NCBI GenBank assembly: GCA_029257865.1
Contig: JARIAN010000138.1
Coordinates: 1-35,722 of the forward strand
Direction of reading: 5' to 3'
DNA: 35,722 nucleotides
DNA from: Phocaeicola sp.
GTDB taxonomy: Bacteria > Bacteroidota > Bacteroidia > Bacteroidales > Bacteroidaceae
Below the pieces are notes generated by a model. The model had not been told where the DNA came from, ran no database searches, and worked only from the letters and a program-made list of their open reading frames with translations. Positions 16,675-24,435 of this stretch are shown here, in pieces; positions within the stretch are counted from its first letter, which is position 1, and each line of letters begins with the position of its first letter. The translations under genes were made by a program, and so were the position numbers.

Positions 16675-17058
16675 ATGTACAGAATGGAAAAGATTAATTG
16701 TATTTGCGTCATGAGGGATTTGCTTTTGGCTTTTTCTCAGTTGGAATCTCAGTTGGTAGAAGAGCATGGTGTTTCCTTGAAGGAAGCAATGGTGCTATGT
16801 AGTATCGGGCAGGAAACAGTTACTGCTAGCATGATAGTGGAGCGTACAGGTTTGAACCCTTCACATATTTCCAAAATTATTGGCGCTGTGGAGAAAAGAG
16901 GATTGTTGAAACGTCAGCTGGGGGAGAAAGACAAGCGTCAGATGCTATTTACTCTAACTGAAGATGCGTTGACCTGTTTGCAGGGTATCAGGCAGAAGGG
17001 GGTGGATGTTCCGGAATTTCTTCGTCCGTTATTTGGTGGAGAAAAGACTATTGATTAG
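16675..17058 (+). CDS. MarR-family transcriptional regulator
   Basis: The 127-residue protein has the MarR winged-helix layout: a dimerisation helix (MRDLLLAFSQLESQLVEEHG), a helix-turn-helix (VTASMIVERTGLNPSHISKIIGAVEKRGLL) and the wing (LGEKDKRQMLFTLTE, the D-x-R wing signature). It is a little short for the family (usually 135-160). The start is uncertain: ATG at 16675, 16684 or 16711 all keep the HTH intact. It lies 72 nt after the four-domain sulfur protein and 22 nt before queH. Because MarR proteins often sense oxidants or reactive sulfur through neighbouring genes, control of the upstream gene is a reasonable guess but not shown. Confidence 0.85.
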   Translation: MYRMEKINCICVMRDLLLAFSQLESQLVEEHGVSLKEAMVLCSIGQETVTASMIVERTGLNPSHISKIIGAVEKRGLLKRQLGEKDKRQMLFTLTEDALTCLQGIRQKGVDVPEFLRPLFGGEKTID

Positions 17059-17080
17059 TGTTTAAACATATAATAGAAAG

Positions 17081-17704
17081 ATGAAAAAGAAAAAGTTTGT
17101 ACTTGAAGTTCCGGGAGAAGCTACAGAAGTATTGCTTCATACTTGCTGTGCTCCTTGTTCTTCGGCTATCATAGAATGTCTTATGCAGCATGGGGTACGT
17201 CCTACCATTTATTATTGTAACCCTAACATCTATCCTTTGGAAGAGTATATGATTCGTAAGGACGAGTGTACCCGCTATGCTCTTTCTTTGGGGTTGGATA
17301 TAATTGATGCCGATTATGACCATGAAGAATGGTTGTGTACGGTAAAGGGGTTGGAACATGAGCCGGAGCGTGGGGGGCGTTGTCTGAAATGCTTCAAGAT
17401 GCGTTTGAAAGAAACTGCACGTTATGCCCATGAGCATGGTTTCAAGGTCATTACTACTACTTTGGCTTCATCACGCTGGAAGAGCATGGAGCAGATTAAC
17501 GAGGCGGGTGAGTTTGCTGTTTCGGAATTTCCGGATGTCTTTTGGTGGGGGCAGAACTGGAAAAAAGGTGGACTGAATGAGCGGAGAGCGGCTATTATCA
17601 GAGAATATCAATTCTATAATCAGCGCTATTGCGGCTGTGAGTTCAGTATGCGTCCGCAAATATCTACTGTTTCTGACGAAACTCCCGACGCTTCCAAAAA
17701 TTGA
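17081..17704 (+). CDS. queH: Epoxyqueuosine reductase QueH
   Basis: The 207-residue protein belongs to the DUF208 family, the B12-independent epoxyqueuosine reductases that complete queuosine synthesis in tRNA. Visible hallmarks are LLHTCCAPCSSAI near residue 20, YYCNPNIYP, RCLKCFKMR near residue 105, TTTLASSRWKS, and C-terminal YCGCEFS. These cysteines ligate the iron-sulfur cluster and a second metal in the family. It starts 22 nt after the MarR gene, likely in one transcript. Its last 41 nt overlap the 3' end of the convergent DUF4421 gene, so its C-terminal residues are also coding on the other strand. Confidence 0.93.
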   Translation: MKKKKFVLEVPGEATEVLLHTCCAPCSSAIIECLMQHGVRPTIYYCNPNIYPLEEYMIRKDECTRYALSLGLDIIDADYDHEEWLCTVKGLEHEPERGGRCLKCFKMRLKETARYAHEHGFKVITTTLASSRWKSMEQINEAGEFAVSEFPDVFWWGQNWKKGGLNERRAAIIREYQFYNQRYCGCEFSMRPQISTVSDETPDASKN

Positions 17705-18734
17705 ACCCTGCATAGATGCGAAGACTGCCGAATGAATTGGTCATGGCAAACCGGTTCTTTCGGTAGTCGTAAGTATTGACAACAAGAGAGGCTCCTACAT
17801 AGTATTTACTGTTGTTCCATACAACTCCTGCACGAGTTATCAAGTCGAAGTTCAGGTCTTTTGTCCAATACAGCCAGTGATCGTCATCCTGTTCAGAGAG
17901 TTCAATTCCATCAGCTTTCGCTTTTTTATAGGCAATGGCTGGCATTAGTGAAAGGTTGAGCAGGCAGTTCTTGGCAAATACCCAATTGTACCCATAGCCG
18001 AAACTGATGTTGAAGTCATTGTACCTTAAACGATTGAACTTGAGTGAAGGGCGTATATGCTGTATCATTTCTGGAGGCAATTTAGTATAGTCAAAGAATA
18101 TGTCGTGATTGGAATAAGATATACCAGTCATCAATGAGCCGCAACTTCTCTTTTGATTAGTGCTTTGACTATAAGCTGCCGGATACGAGAAGTGTTTACT
18201 GTTAAAAATCCAATACGCATTAAATCCGGCGATTTTACTATGCAAGCCTTCAAAGTCTTTTCCATCATAGGTATCTGGAAGGTTAAAATTTGAGTAAGAT
18301 GTGATGTGGAAATTGTTTCCTGTTTTCCTGTAATATAAATCCAATCCGACACGTGCACTGTAGAGATTGAGTACAAACTCCTTTTTTTCTTTTCCTTCTT
18401 TTCTTTTTTCTGTCAGTCCGGGAATATTGAATGAAATGCCTAGAAAGATCCATCTCCATCCGAAATAAAGTCCAATCTTGGGAGTTGGCGACGGTGCAAA
18501 TCCGATACTTTGTTTTTGTGGGGTGTGGCGTGTTCTCAAGCGATATCGTTCATGCCAAAAACTTTGTTCTACCATAAATGTAAAATTATACTTGTTGGGA
18601 GCAATGTAGTTACTGTCTGTTTCGCTGAACAGTTTTGCAGCCCGCTGTAAGAAAGTAGGTTTTTCTAAGTCTTGTGCTTTCAGATTTGCACATGTAAGCA
18701 ATAATAATATAAGGCTGTAAAACAAAGTCTTCAT
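17664..18734 (-). CDS. DUF4421-family exported protein, probable outer-membrane beta-barrel
   Basis: I place the start at 18734 (MKTLFYSLILLLLTCANLKAQ), which gives a clean signal peptide; the longer frame adds 14 unlikely residues. The 356-residue product alternates aromatic and polar residues in strand-like stretches (PKIGLYFGWRWIFLGISF, NISFGYGYNWVF) and ends KYYVGASLVVNTYDYRKN..., consistent with an outer-membrane barrel. It resembles the Bacteroidales family DUF4421, of unknown function. The gene follows the Gfo/Idh gene by 52 nt on the same strand. A weak hairpin (agatgcta/tagcatct) lies between, so co-transcription is uncertain. Its 3' end overlaps queH tail to tail by 41 nt. Confidence 0.75.
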   Translation of the reverse strand: MKTLFYSLILLLLTCANLKAQDLEKPTFLQRAAKLFSETDSNYIAPNKYNFTFMVEQSFWHERYRLRTRHTPQKQSIGFAPSPTPKIGLYFGWRWIFLGISFNIPGLTEKRKEGKEKKEFVLNLYSARVGLDLYYRKTGNNFHITSYSNFNLPDTYDGKDFEGLHSKIAGFNAYWIFNSKHFSYPAAYSQSTNQKRSCGSLMTGISYSNHDIFFDYTKLPPEMIQHIRPSLKFNRLRYNDFNISFGYGYNWVFAKNCLLNLSLMPAIAYKKAKADGIELSEQDDDHWLYWTKDLNFDLITRAGVVWNNSKYYVGASLVVNTYDYRKNRFAMTNSFGSLRIYAGFNFWKRREFRQKQ

Positions 18735-18786
18735 TGAAATTAAATAAAAGGAGATGCTACCTTTAGAAGATAGCATCTTGTTGGTT

Positions 18787-19776
18787 TTATAGTTTGTTTA
18801 GAATACGGTCCATAGCCCAGTTGGTCGGCGTTGCGCTAATCCCGTCACAAGTGCAGATAGCCTTTCCTTGCAGGTGCTCTACTACTGCTTTGATAAGAGG
18901 AAGCTGTACGTGCGGAGGGTTTGGTGGAAGGATTTCTTCGCGACCTCGTTCTGTATGTAAAGCTATCGGATCGTAGGTGAATACCGAGAAACAAATCATT
19001 CCTTTATCACCGATAATTTCGATACGGTCTTCTTTAGCAGATTCGTGTGCCACGAAGCACCATGAGCCAGAACCAGGTAATCCTGATTCAAACTTGAAGC
19101 ATGCACTGATGGTATCTTCTGCCTTGTAGAGTTTGCCTCGGTTGCTTTTGTAGCCTTCCGCTTCAAGAATACATCCAAACATATCTTGCAATAGGTCAAG
19201 CTGATGAGGAGCAAGATCATAGAAGTAGCCGCCTCCTGCAATATCCGGTTGTACACGCCACGGCAAGTTTTTGGTGTTGTAGTCTAAATCACGTGGAGGT
19301 TGCGCAAATCGAATTTGGATGTTGATTACATTTCCTATTTCACCGTCGTCTACCAGTTGGCGTACTTTTTGGAAATAAGGGAGGTATCGGCGGTAGTAAG
19401 CCACAAAACAAGGCACTCCAGTTTCCTGTGAGATGCGGTTAATTCGTGCACAGTCTTCATAACTGGCAGCCATTGGCTTTTCAATGTACACCGGTTTTCC
19501 TGCTTTCATAGCCATGATGGCGAAGGTGGCATGTGAAGAAGGAGGAGTAGCGATATATATTGCATTTACATCTTCGTCTCCAATCAGTTCCTGTGCATCA
19601 GTATACCACCTTGGGATATTATGTCGGTTGGCATATGATTTTACTTTTTCTTCATCTCGGCTCATAACCGCTACAACTTTAGAGCCTTCTATCATGTTGA
19701 AGGCTGGTCCGCTTTTTTTTTCGGTTACTTCGCCGCAGCCGATAAAGCCCCATTGTACTTTTTTCAGTTTGTTCAT
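18787..19776 (-). CDS. Gfo/Idh/MocA-family NAD(P)-dependent oxidoreductase
   Basis: The 329-residue protein has the N-terminal Rossmann fold (WGFIGCGEVTEKKSGPAFN with GxGxxxxK-like spacing), then AIYIATPPSSHATFAIMAMKAGKPVYIEKPMA, containing the family's EKP lysine at about residue 98, then the substrate-binding beta-sheet domain with GGGYFYDLAPHQLDLL, where the histidine is usually catalytic. Members oxidise or reduce sugars, inositols and related polyols; the substrate is not readable. It is the third gene of an operon after a solute-binding protein (15 nt) and a porin, which hints at a sugar-like imported compound. No signal peptide, so cytoplasmic. Confidence 0.93.
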   Translation of the reverse strand: MNKLKKVQWGFIGCGEVTEKKSGPAFNMIEGSKVVAVMSRDEEKVKSYANRHNIPRWYTDAQELIGDEDVNAIYIATPPSSHATFAIMAMKAGKPVYIEKPMAASYEDCARINRISQETGVPCFVAYYRRYLPYFQKVRQLVDDGEIGNVINIQIRFAQPPRDLDYNTKNLPWRVQPDIAGGGYFYDLAPHQLDLLQDMFGCILEAEGYKSNRGKLYKAEDTISACFKFESGLPGSGSWCFVAHESAKEDRIEIIGDKGMICFSVFTYDPIALHTERGREEILPPNPPHVQLPLIKAVVEHLQGKAICTCDGISATPTNWAMDRILNKL

Positions 19777-19791
19777 GGAAGAGTTTATCTT

Positions 19792-20619
19792 TTAATGATA
19801 GTATTTATGATATAGTTTCTTATATTTCTTGGTTTGGGAATATTTTTTCAGCCAAATATTCAGTGTGTCACGTAGGCTCACAGATTGTTTGTTGGTCCCC
19901 CATGCATAAAGTTGTGTGAATCCAATATCGGTATGGATATCCAATTTAGGGAAATTGGTTAAGGCTGCTTTGGCTATACTTTCATCACAAACGGTGTAGT
20001 CAATATCTCCACCGTCTACCATTGCGATAAGTTGCTCTGACCCATAATCTTTCACTTCTTCGATATAGATTGTGTCAGCTATCTCTTCCATCAAATGGTG
20101 TAGACGGAGTAATGCAGGAGAATGTTGAGGTACGTGAAGTTTTTTGTGAGCCAAATCTAACTGGTTCTTTACATAGAGCAAAGAATCTTCAGGCTTTTGT
20201 GAAATTCTTTGTACTAAAACCTGCTTCCCAAAAAGTAGCGGATGAGTAAACAGCAGCGAATCTTTTAGTTGGGCGGTGATAGCTGTTCCGGCTGCCAGCA
20301 AATCATATTCTCCACTTTGTATACCTTTCATCCTTTTCTGGATGCTCATAACCGGAGTTACTTCAAGTTTGAGTTTTCTGCTTTCTGCAAAATGCTGCAA
20401 TAGTTCATAGTCGAATCCCTGTATTGTATCATCTTCTATGTGATAACTCACCGCATTGTATTCTGTAACCGCTCTTAGCACTCCCGATTCAATGATTTCC
20501 TGATAGGAGCGTGGGGCGGTCTGGGAAGTGATGGAATCTTTATATGTACCTACCCATACGATGCCTAGTGCTATGCAGCTAGACAGTATGAGGTATTTTA
20601 TTATCTTTTTTCGAATCAT
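19792..20619 (-). CDS. Anchored family-3 solute-binding protein without a permease
   Basis: The 275-residue protein has one N-terminal hydrophobic segment (about 9-25), likely an uncleaved anchor; an LSSC string at 12-15 could be read as a lipobox but hydrophobic residues continue past it. The remainder is a SBP_bac_3 domain: LRAVTEYNAVSYHI, GFDYELLQHFAE, YDLLAAGTAIT, DYTVCDESIAK, ending RDTLNIWLKKYSQTKKYKKLYHKYY. It resembles the ligand-binding half of MltF but lacks the C-terminal lytic transglycosylase domain. No ABC permease or ATPase gene is adjacent, so it may be a sensor or chaperone for a ligand instead of a transport component. It lies between the porin gene (12 nt) and the Gfo/Idh gene (15 nt). 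Confidence 0.87.
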   Translation of the reverse strand: MIRKKIIKYLILSSCIALGIVWVGTYKDSITSQTAPRSYQEIIESGVLRAVTEYNAVSYHIEDDTIQGFDYELLQHFAESRKLKLEVTPVMSIQKRMKGIQSGEYDLLAAGTAITAQLKDSLLFTHPLLFGKQVLVQRISQKPEDSLLYVKNQLDLAHKKLHVPQHSPALLRLHHLMEEIADTIYIEEVKDYGSEQLIAMVDGGDIDYTVCDESIAKAALTNFPKLDIHTDIGFTQLYAWGTNKQSVSLRDTLNIWLKKYSQTKKYKKLYHKYYH

Positions 20620-20631
20620 GGCTTTCTTTTT

Positions 20632-22737
20632 TTAGTCGAAAAAGTACCAAGAGATTCCCATCTTGAACAAGCGTGGGTTCAGCGGATATTTAGGAATGTC
20701 GAAATAACTCTTTTCTCCTTCCCCTTGAATCAGGTTATACATCTGTAAGAAGATACGGGTACGTTTCAAATGTAGGTTGATGTATCCGTTGACTAAAGGA
20801 TAGCCTCCTAGCTTATATCGGGTCTCTTTGTTTTGCAGGCTGAATTGTCCGATGCCTGGTGCATAGTCGGGAGCATAATATTGAGTAAAGTATCTCATGT
20901 CAGCACCGACTTCAAATCTAAGTACCTTTGCCAGTCTAAATTTCAAATACAGATTATGGTATAATACCAATTCCGGTAAAGGAAGCACATCCTTATCGCT
21001 TGTTTTCTGGTAAGTAATTTCATTGTCCAGATGAAAGATGCCCAGCTTGAAATCTTGTCTCAAACTAGCGCTGAACACCTGTATACTACCCGAATGTTGC
21101 GCTACTGCCAAATTGTTCAGGTAAGTGGCAGGTTCTGTGCTTTCTGGAGTATTGTTTTCTTTCAATACTGAAATGTTATCCAAGTAGGTGTAATTGGTAA
21201 TGTTTTCTACTCCGGCGCTCAGTTGAGTTTTCCATCTGTCGATGTTGATTTTACCTTCCACTCGTGTACGCATTGACTTCGAGAGGTCATTGTCCCACCA
21301 ATAATGTTTCGAATGGAAGTGGCGCAAATAGAAAGGTTGGTTCAAGTTTTTGATGTATGCATTGACTTCCAGTCTTACGGTATCTTTTCTCATTCGGAAG
21401 TTCAAGTCACCTTTTCCTTCTACAGAGAATTGCCCCACATCTTCTCCAGCCAGACAGACTTCTCCCAATACATTATAGTGCAATAACTTGCCTTGTTCCT
21501 TGATGAGTTGTCCTCCTACTGCTAAAGAATGCTCTTTATAGTCAACATCCAGGCGTATTCCCGGCTGTCCGGTAATTGTGTCGGTCATGGTAAAGCGGCG
21601 AAATTCGTGGCTTACAAATGCAGTCAGTCCTGCTTTTGCCCATTTGTTGAATCCTTCCTTCAGAGCTATTCCGAAAGTGTTTTTTACAGCTAGATGGTCT
21701 GTGATGTCACGCTGCTTATCTCTCAGAAAATTATTTTGGAAGAATTTATCGTTTTGCGATTCGTTATAAGATACATATTTTCGGCGGTTAGCATCCACTT
21801 TGATTGTATGAATAAAACTGGTAACAGGAACAAATACTTCCGTATTGACCGTATCGTTTACATTTGGGTTGTCTTTGTAGAATCCTAAGTTATAGCGGTG
21901 AGTTAAGAATGTATGGTATCCAGTATTATGGTTCCATATCTCACTCAAGTTCGTTGGAATTTCATTATTATTGTAAGTCTTTCCACCTTCAGCCATCTCC
22001 AACGGATAACGGATAAAGTCCTCATTGGTGATACCGCCGTTCTCCGCCAATTTCATGTTGTTGTTGATGAAAGTGAAATGCATGTTGTATTTGTCGCCTT
22101 GATAATAGGCAAAGAGGTCACCGTTGAAGAAAGCGGTTGATTGATGTTGGTATTTTCCTCTACCATAAGTATAGTCGATATTGAATCCGAACCCCATTCG
22201 TTTGTTTGCATTCATGGCAAAATAAGCCTTGAAACGTTCTTCTCCGTCGCGGCTGCTTCCTTGTTTATAATAAGTAAGGTTGGCAAACGGAGATTTCGTA
22301 TTGGTGAATACCACATTATTAGGACTGATGACATTTAGGCTGTAAGGATCTGTAAAGAACAATTGTGTAGGGTCTTTGCGGTCAAAGAATACATGTGCAA
22401 TACGTGGGGTCCCCAAATTGCCCAAATAGCTGTAATGACCGGTAGGTCCACCAGTATCGTTTGAGTTTTGAAATCCATGCTGCAAAGTGTCGATAGGGAC
22501 AAAAGTAATGTCACCCAGACGACTGTCAATCATCCAGGAAGTCAATCCTACGGGAATCGTACTGGCATCGTTAACTGCAGTTGTGTCAATCGGATTTCCG
22601 TTGCGGTCGTATTTGTTGTCATCCCTCCCAGAAGCAGACCTTCCGTATGGGTTGTTGAATTGATTCTGAAACGTGTTCTGAGACTGCATTGTTTCACAGA
22701 GTAGCAGTGAAACAATCATAAAAAATAGCTTCTTCAT
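20632..22737 (-). CDS. Putative outer-membrane porin (Porin_10 family)
   Basis: The 701-residue protein begins with a signal peptide (MKKLFFMIVSLLLCETMQSQ), then a polar Asn/Gly-rich segment, then a long run of amphipathic strands with many aromatic residues. It ends FKMGISWYFFD, a typical outer-membrane terminal strand. The block YSYLGNLGTPRIAHVFFDR is characteristic of the Bacteroidetes putative porin family Porin_10. It heads an operon with the solute-binding protein and the Gfo/Idh oxidoreductase. It has no TonB plug, so passive or facilitated diffusion is expected; the solute is unknown. A -7-like TATCTTTG lies just upstream (22746-22753, minus). Confidence 0.87.
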   Translation of the reverse strand: MKKLFFMIVSLLLCETMQSQNTFQNQFNNPYGRSASGRDDNKYDRNGNPIDTTAVNDASTIPVGLTSWMIDSRLGDITFVPIDTLQHGFQNSNDTGGPTGHYSYLGNLGTPRIAHVFFDRKDPTQLFFTDPYSLNVISPNNVVFTNTKSPFANLTYYKQGSSRDGEERFKAYFAMNANKRMGFGFNIDYTYGRGKYQHQSTAFFNGDLFAYYQGDKYNMHFTFINNNMKLAENGGITNEDFIRYPLEMAEGGKTYNNNEIPTNLSEIWNHNTGYHTFLTHRYNLGFYKDNPNVNDTVNTEVFVPVTSFIHTIKVDANRRKYVSYNESQNDKFFQNNFLRDKQRDITDHLAVKNTFGIALKEGFNKWAKAGLTAFVSHEFRRFTMTDTITGQPGIRLDVDYKEHSLAVGGQLIKEQGKLLHYNVLGEVCLAGEDVGQFSVEGKGDLNFRMRKDTVRLEVNAYIKNLNQPFYLRHFHSKHYWWDNDLSKSMRTRVEGKINIDRWKTQLSAGVENITNYTYLDNISVLKENNTPESTEPATYLNNLAVAQHSGSIQVFSASLRQDFKLGIFHLDNEITYQKTSDKDVLPLPELVLYHNLYLKFRLAKVLRFEVGADMRYFTQYYAPDYAPGIGQFSLQNKETRYKLGGYPLVNGYINLHLKRTRIFLQMYNLIQGEGEKSYFDIPKYPLNPRLFKMGISWYFFD

Positions 22738-22745
22738 AATGGCTA

Positions 22746-22753
22746 CAAAGATA
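22746..22753 (-). promoter_or_regulatory. -7 element of the porin operon promoter
   Basis: On the minus strand this reads TATCTTTG, 9 nt upstream of the porin ATG. It would give an almost leaderless mRNA. No -33 TTG at the proper distance, so the assignment is tentative. Confidence 0.4.
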
Positions 22754-22814
22754 TAATTTTTTACTGAAAGAATGGAAGTGTAGCAAGTGAAATTCGTAGA
22801 AGATACTGAAGGGC

Positions 22815-22860
22815 GAAAAGAAAAGCCGTTTCGAGGAACGGTTCAGTTCCTGAAACGGCT
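22815..22860 (-). terminator. Terminator of the 2-oxoacid:ferredoxin oxidoreductase operon
   Basis: Arms 22824-22839 and 22846-22860 form a 15-bp stem with one bulged base and a 6-nt loop. On the minus strand it is followed by TTTTCTTTT. It lies 27 nt past the stop of the gamma subunit gene. Confidence 0.88.
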
Positions 22861-22886
22861 ATGTTTCATGAGTTCGGACAATGACT

Positions 22887-23432
22887 TTATTTCATTTCCT
22901 GGATAATGTCCATGCCAAGCTGAATTGCTTCTTCGTTCATCGGAATCAAGTGGTGATGGCGTTCTGGCAATGTCTTTTTCAAAGCTTTTACTACGCTTTC
23001 AATCTTTACGATAGGACGTATCTTCAGTAGTCCGCCCAAAACGATCATATTAAAAGTCTTGGCCATTTTACGTTCGTTGGCTGCATCCATCGCATCAATA
23101 CGATATACATGGATGTCTTTTCTGGTAGGAGGATTTATGATGCCGTATCCATCATAAATCAGTACGCCTCCAGGTTTGATTTTGTTTTCGAATTTTGCCA
23201 GGGAAGGTTGGTTCAAGATGATGGCTGTATCATACTTGCTCAAGATAGGGGATGAGATTCTTTCATCACTGACAATTACCGTTACATTGGCTGTTCCGCC
23301 ACGTTGTTCGGGACCATAGGCAGGCATCCAAGTCACCTCCTTATCTTCCATCAGTCCGGAGTAGGCCAGAATTTTACCCATTGAGAGCACCCCTTGTCCA
23401 CCGAATCCGGCTATAATGATTTCTTCTTTCAT
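22887..23432 (-). CDS. 2-oxoacid:ferredoxin oxidoreductase, gamma subunit
   Basis: The 181-residue protein (start chosen at MKEEIIIAGFGGQG; a Met four codons upstream is possible) is a POR/KOR gamma subunit. It shows the GFGGQGVLSMGKILAYSG signature, YGPEQRGGTANVTVIVSD, NQPSLAKFENKIKPGG, and NMIVLGGLLK. In the complex it helps bind coenzyme A and closes the active site during oxidative decarboxylation of a 2-oxoacid to acyl-CoA. It is the last gene of the operon, 34 nt after the beta gene, and is followed by a strong terminator. Confidence 0.93.
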   Translation of the reverse strand: MKEEIIIAGFGGQGVLSMGKILAYSGLMEDKEVTWMPAYGPEQRGGTANVTVIVSDERISSPILSKYDTAIILNQPSLAKFENKIKPGGVLIYDGYGIINPPTRKDIHVYRIDAMDAANERKMAKTFNMIVLGGLLKIRPIVKIESVVKALKKTLPERHHHLIPMNEEAIQLGMDIIQEMK

Positions 23433-23466
23433 GATTCTTTCCAATTAAAAAGTTAAACAGAAGAGT

Positions 23467-24228
23467 TTATTTATCCTTCAGGTCGCCCAGAGGGTAGAAT
23501 GGGAACATGTTCTGTTCCATCCACTTGTTTGCAGCATCTGGAGTCATTTTCCATCCGGAGTTACAGGTAGAAACAATTTCCACCAAGTTGGATCCTTTAC
23601 CTTGCATTGAGTTTTCAAAAGCCTTGCGGATTGCCTTTTTTGCCTTGCGTATAGCTGCTACGGTGTGTACCGATTGGCGTGTTACGTAGCAAGTACCTTC
23701 TAGAGTAGCTGCAATTTCGGTCATTTTCAAAGGGTATCCGTGAATTTCAGGGATACGTCCGTAAGGGCAAGTGGCTGTTTTCATACCCAAAAGGGTAGTG
23801 GGAGCCATCTGTCCGCCTGTCATACCATAGATTGCATTATTGATAAAGATGATGGTGATATTCTCTCCGCGGTTTAGAGCATGGATTGTTTCGGCTGTAC
23901 CGATGCAAGCCAAGTCGCCATCTCCCTGATAAGTAAAGACCAGACGGTCTGGCCATAAACGTTTGATGGCGGAAGCTACAGCAGGAGCACGTCCGTGGGC
24001 AGCTTCTTGACAGTCGATGTCCAGGTAGTTATACATGAACACGGCACAGCCAACAGGGCTCACGCCTACGGTTTTTTCGGCCATTCCCATTTCTTCGATG
24101 ACTTCTGCCACCAGTTTGTGCACTACGCCATGGCTACATCCCGGGCAGTAGTGCATCGGATTATCATTGAGTAGTCGAGGTTTCTGGTACACCAGATTCT
24201 CGGGTTTCATTATATCTTCTTTCGTCAT
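23467..24228 (-). CDS. 2-oxoacid:ferredoxin oxidoreductase, beta (thiamine diphosphate-binding) subunit
   Basis: The 253-residue protein carries HYCPGCSHGVVHKL (near residue 26), the thiamine diphosphate/Mg motif GDGDLACIGTAETIHALNRG and NNAIYGMTGGQMAPTT (near residues 105-145). These are the marks of the KorB/VorA/PorB pyrimidine- and diphosphate-binding half. It lacks its own four-Cys ferredoxin domain; clusters are supplied by the separate ferredoxin subunit encoded upstream. It decarboxylates a 2-oxoacid and passes electrons to ferredoxin. The substrate, 2-oxoglutarate or branched-chain 2-oxoacids, is not certain from sequence. A 58-residue membrane-protein gene separates it from the alpha gene. 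Confidence 0.94.
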   Translation of the reverse strand: MTKEDIMKPENLVYQKPRLLNDNPMHYCPGCSHGVVHKLVAEVIEEMGMAEKTVGVSPVGCAVFMYNYLDIDCQEAAHGRAPAVASAIKRLWPDRLVFTYQGDGDLACIGTAETIHALNRGENITIIFINNAIYGMTGGQMAPTTLLGMKTATCPYGRIPEIHGYPLKMTEIAATLEGTCYVTRQSVHTVAAIRKAKKAIRKAFENSMQGKGSNLVEIVSTCNSGWKMTPDAANKWMEQNMFPFYPLGDLKDK

Positions 24229-24249
24229 AGTTTTTCCTCCTAGTTGTGG

Positions 24250-24426
24250 TTATCGTAGTAAGAAGCGGAACACGTAGTCCATCATTTTTACGAAAAGCGA
24301 AGCGCCGCATACATAGAAAAATGTAGATTTATCGTCGCCTGCTGTGAAATAAAGAATAACTGAAGCGGCAGCTCCGATAAGGAACAGCACGTTCAATATC
24401 ACTCGGATACGGTCTATCTGATTCAT
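24250..24426 (-). CDS. Small two-helix membrane protein inside the Kor operon
   Basis: A 58-residue frame starts at ATG 24426 (MNQIDRIRVILNVLFLIGAA) and ends at TAA 24250-24252. It fills the 207-nt space between the alpha and beta genes, 9 nt after the alpha stop (which suggests coupling) and 21 nt before the beta start. Two hydrophobic segments (about residues 9-27 and 35-47) flank a short acidic loop (TAGDDKST), and the C-terminus is basic (FRFLLR), as in an alpha-helical hairpin with both ends in the cytoplasm. I recognise no family. Placement suggests a membrane tether or partner of the otherwise soluble oxidoreductase; this is inference. Similar spacing in relatives would confirm it is a gene. 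Confidence 0.75.
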   Translation of the reverse strand: MNQIDRIRVILNVLFLIGAAASVILYFTAGDDKSTFFYVCGASLFVKMMDYVFRFLLR

Positions 24427-24435
24427 GCTTCTTGG

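Noticed and set aside
18735-18786. Hairpin between the Gfo/Idh and DUF4421 genes as a strong terminator
   Set aside because: The stem is only 8 bp with an 11-nt loop and is followed by an interrupted T-run, so it may be weak or incidental; not listed as a feature.
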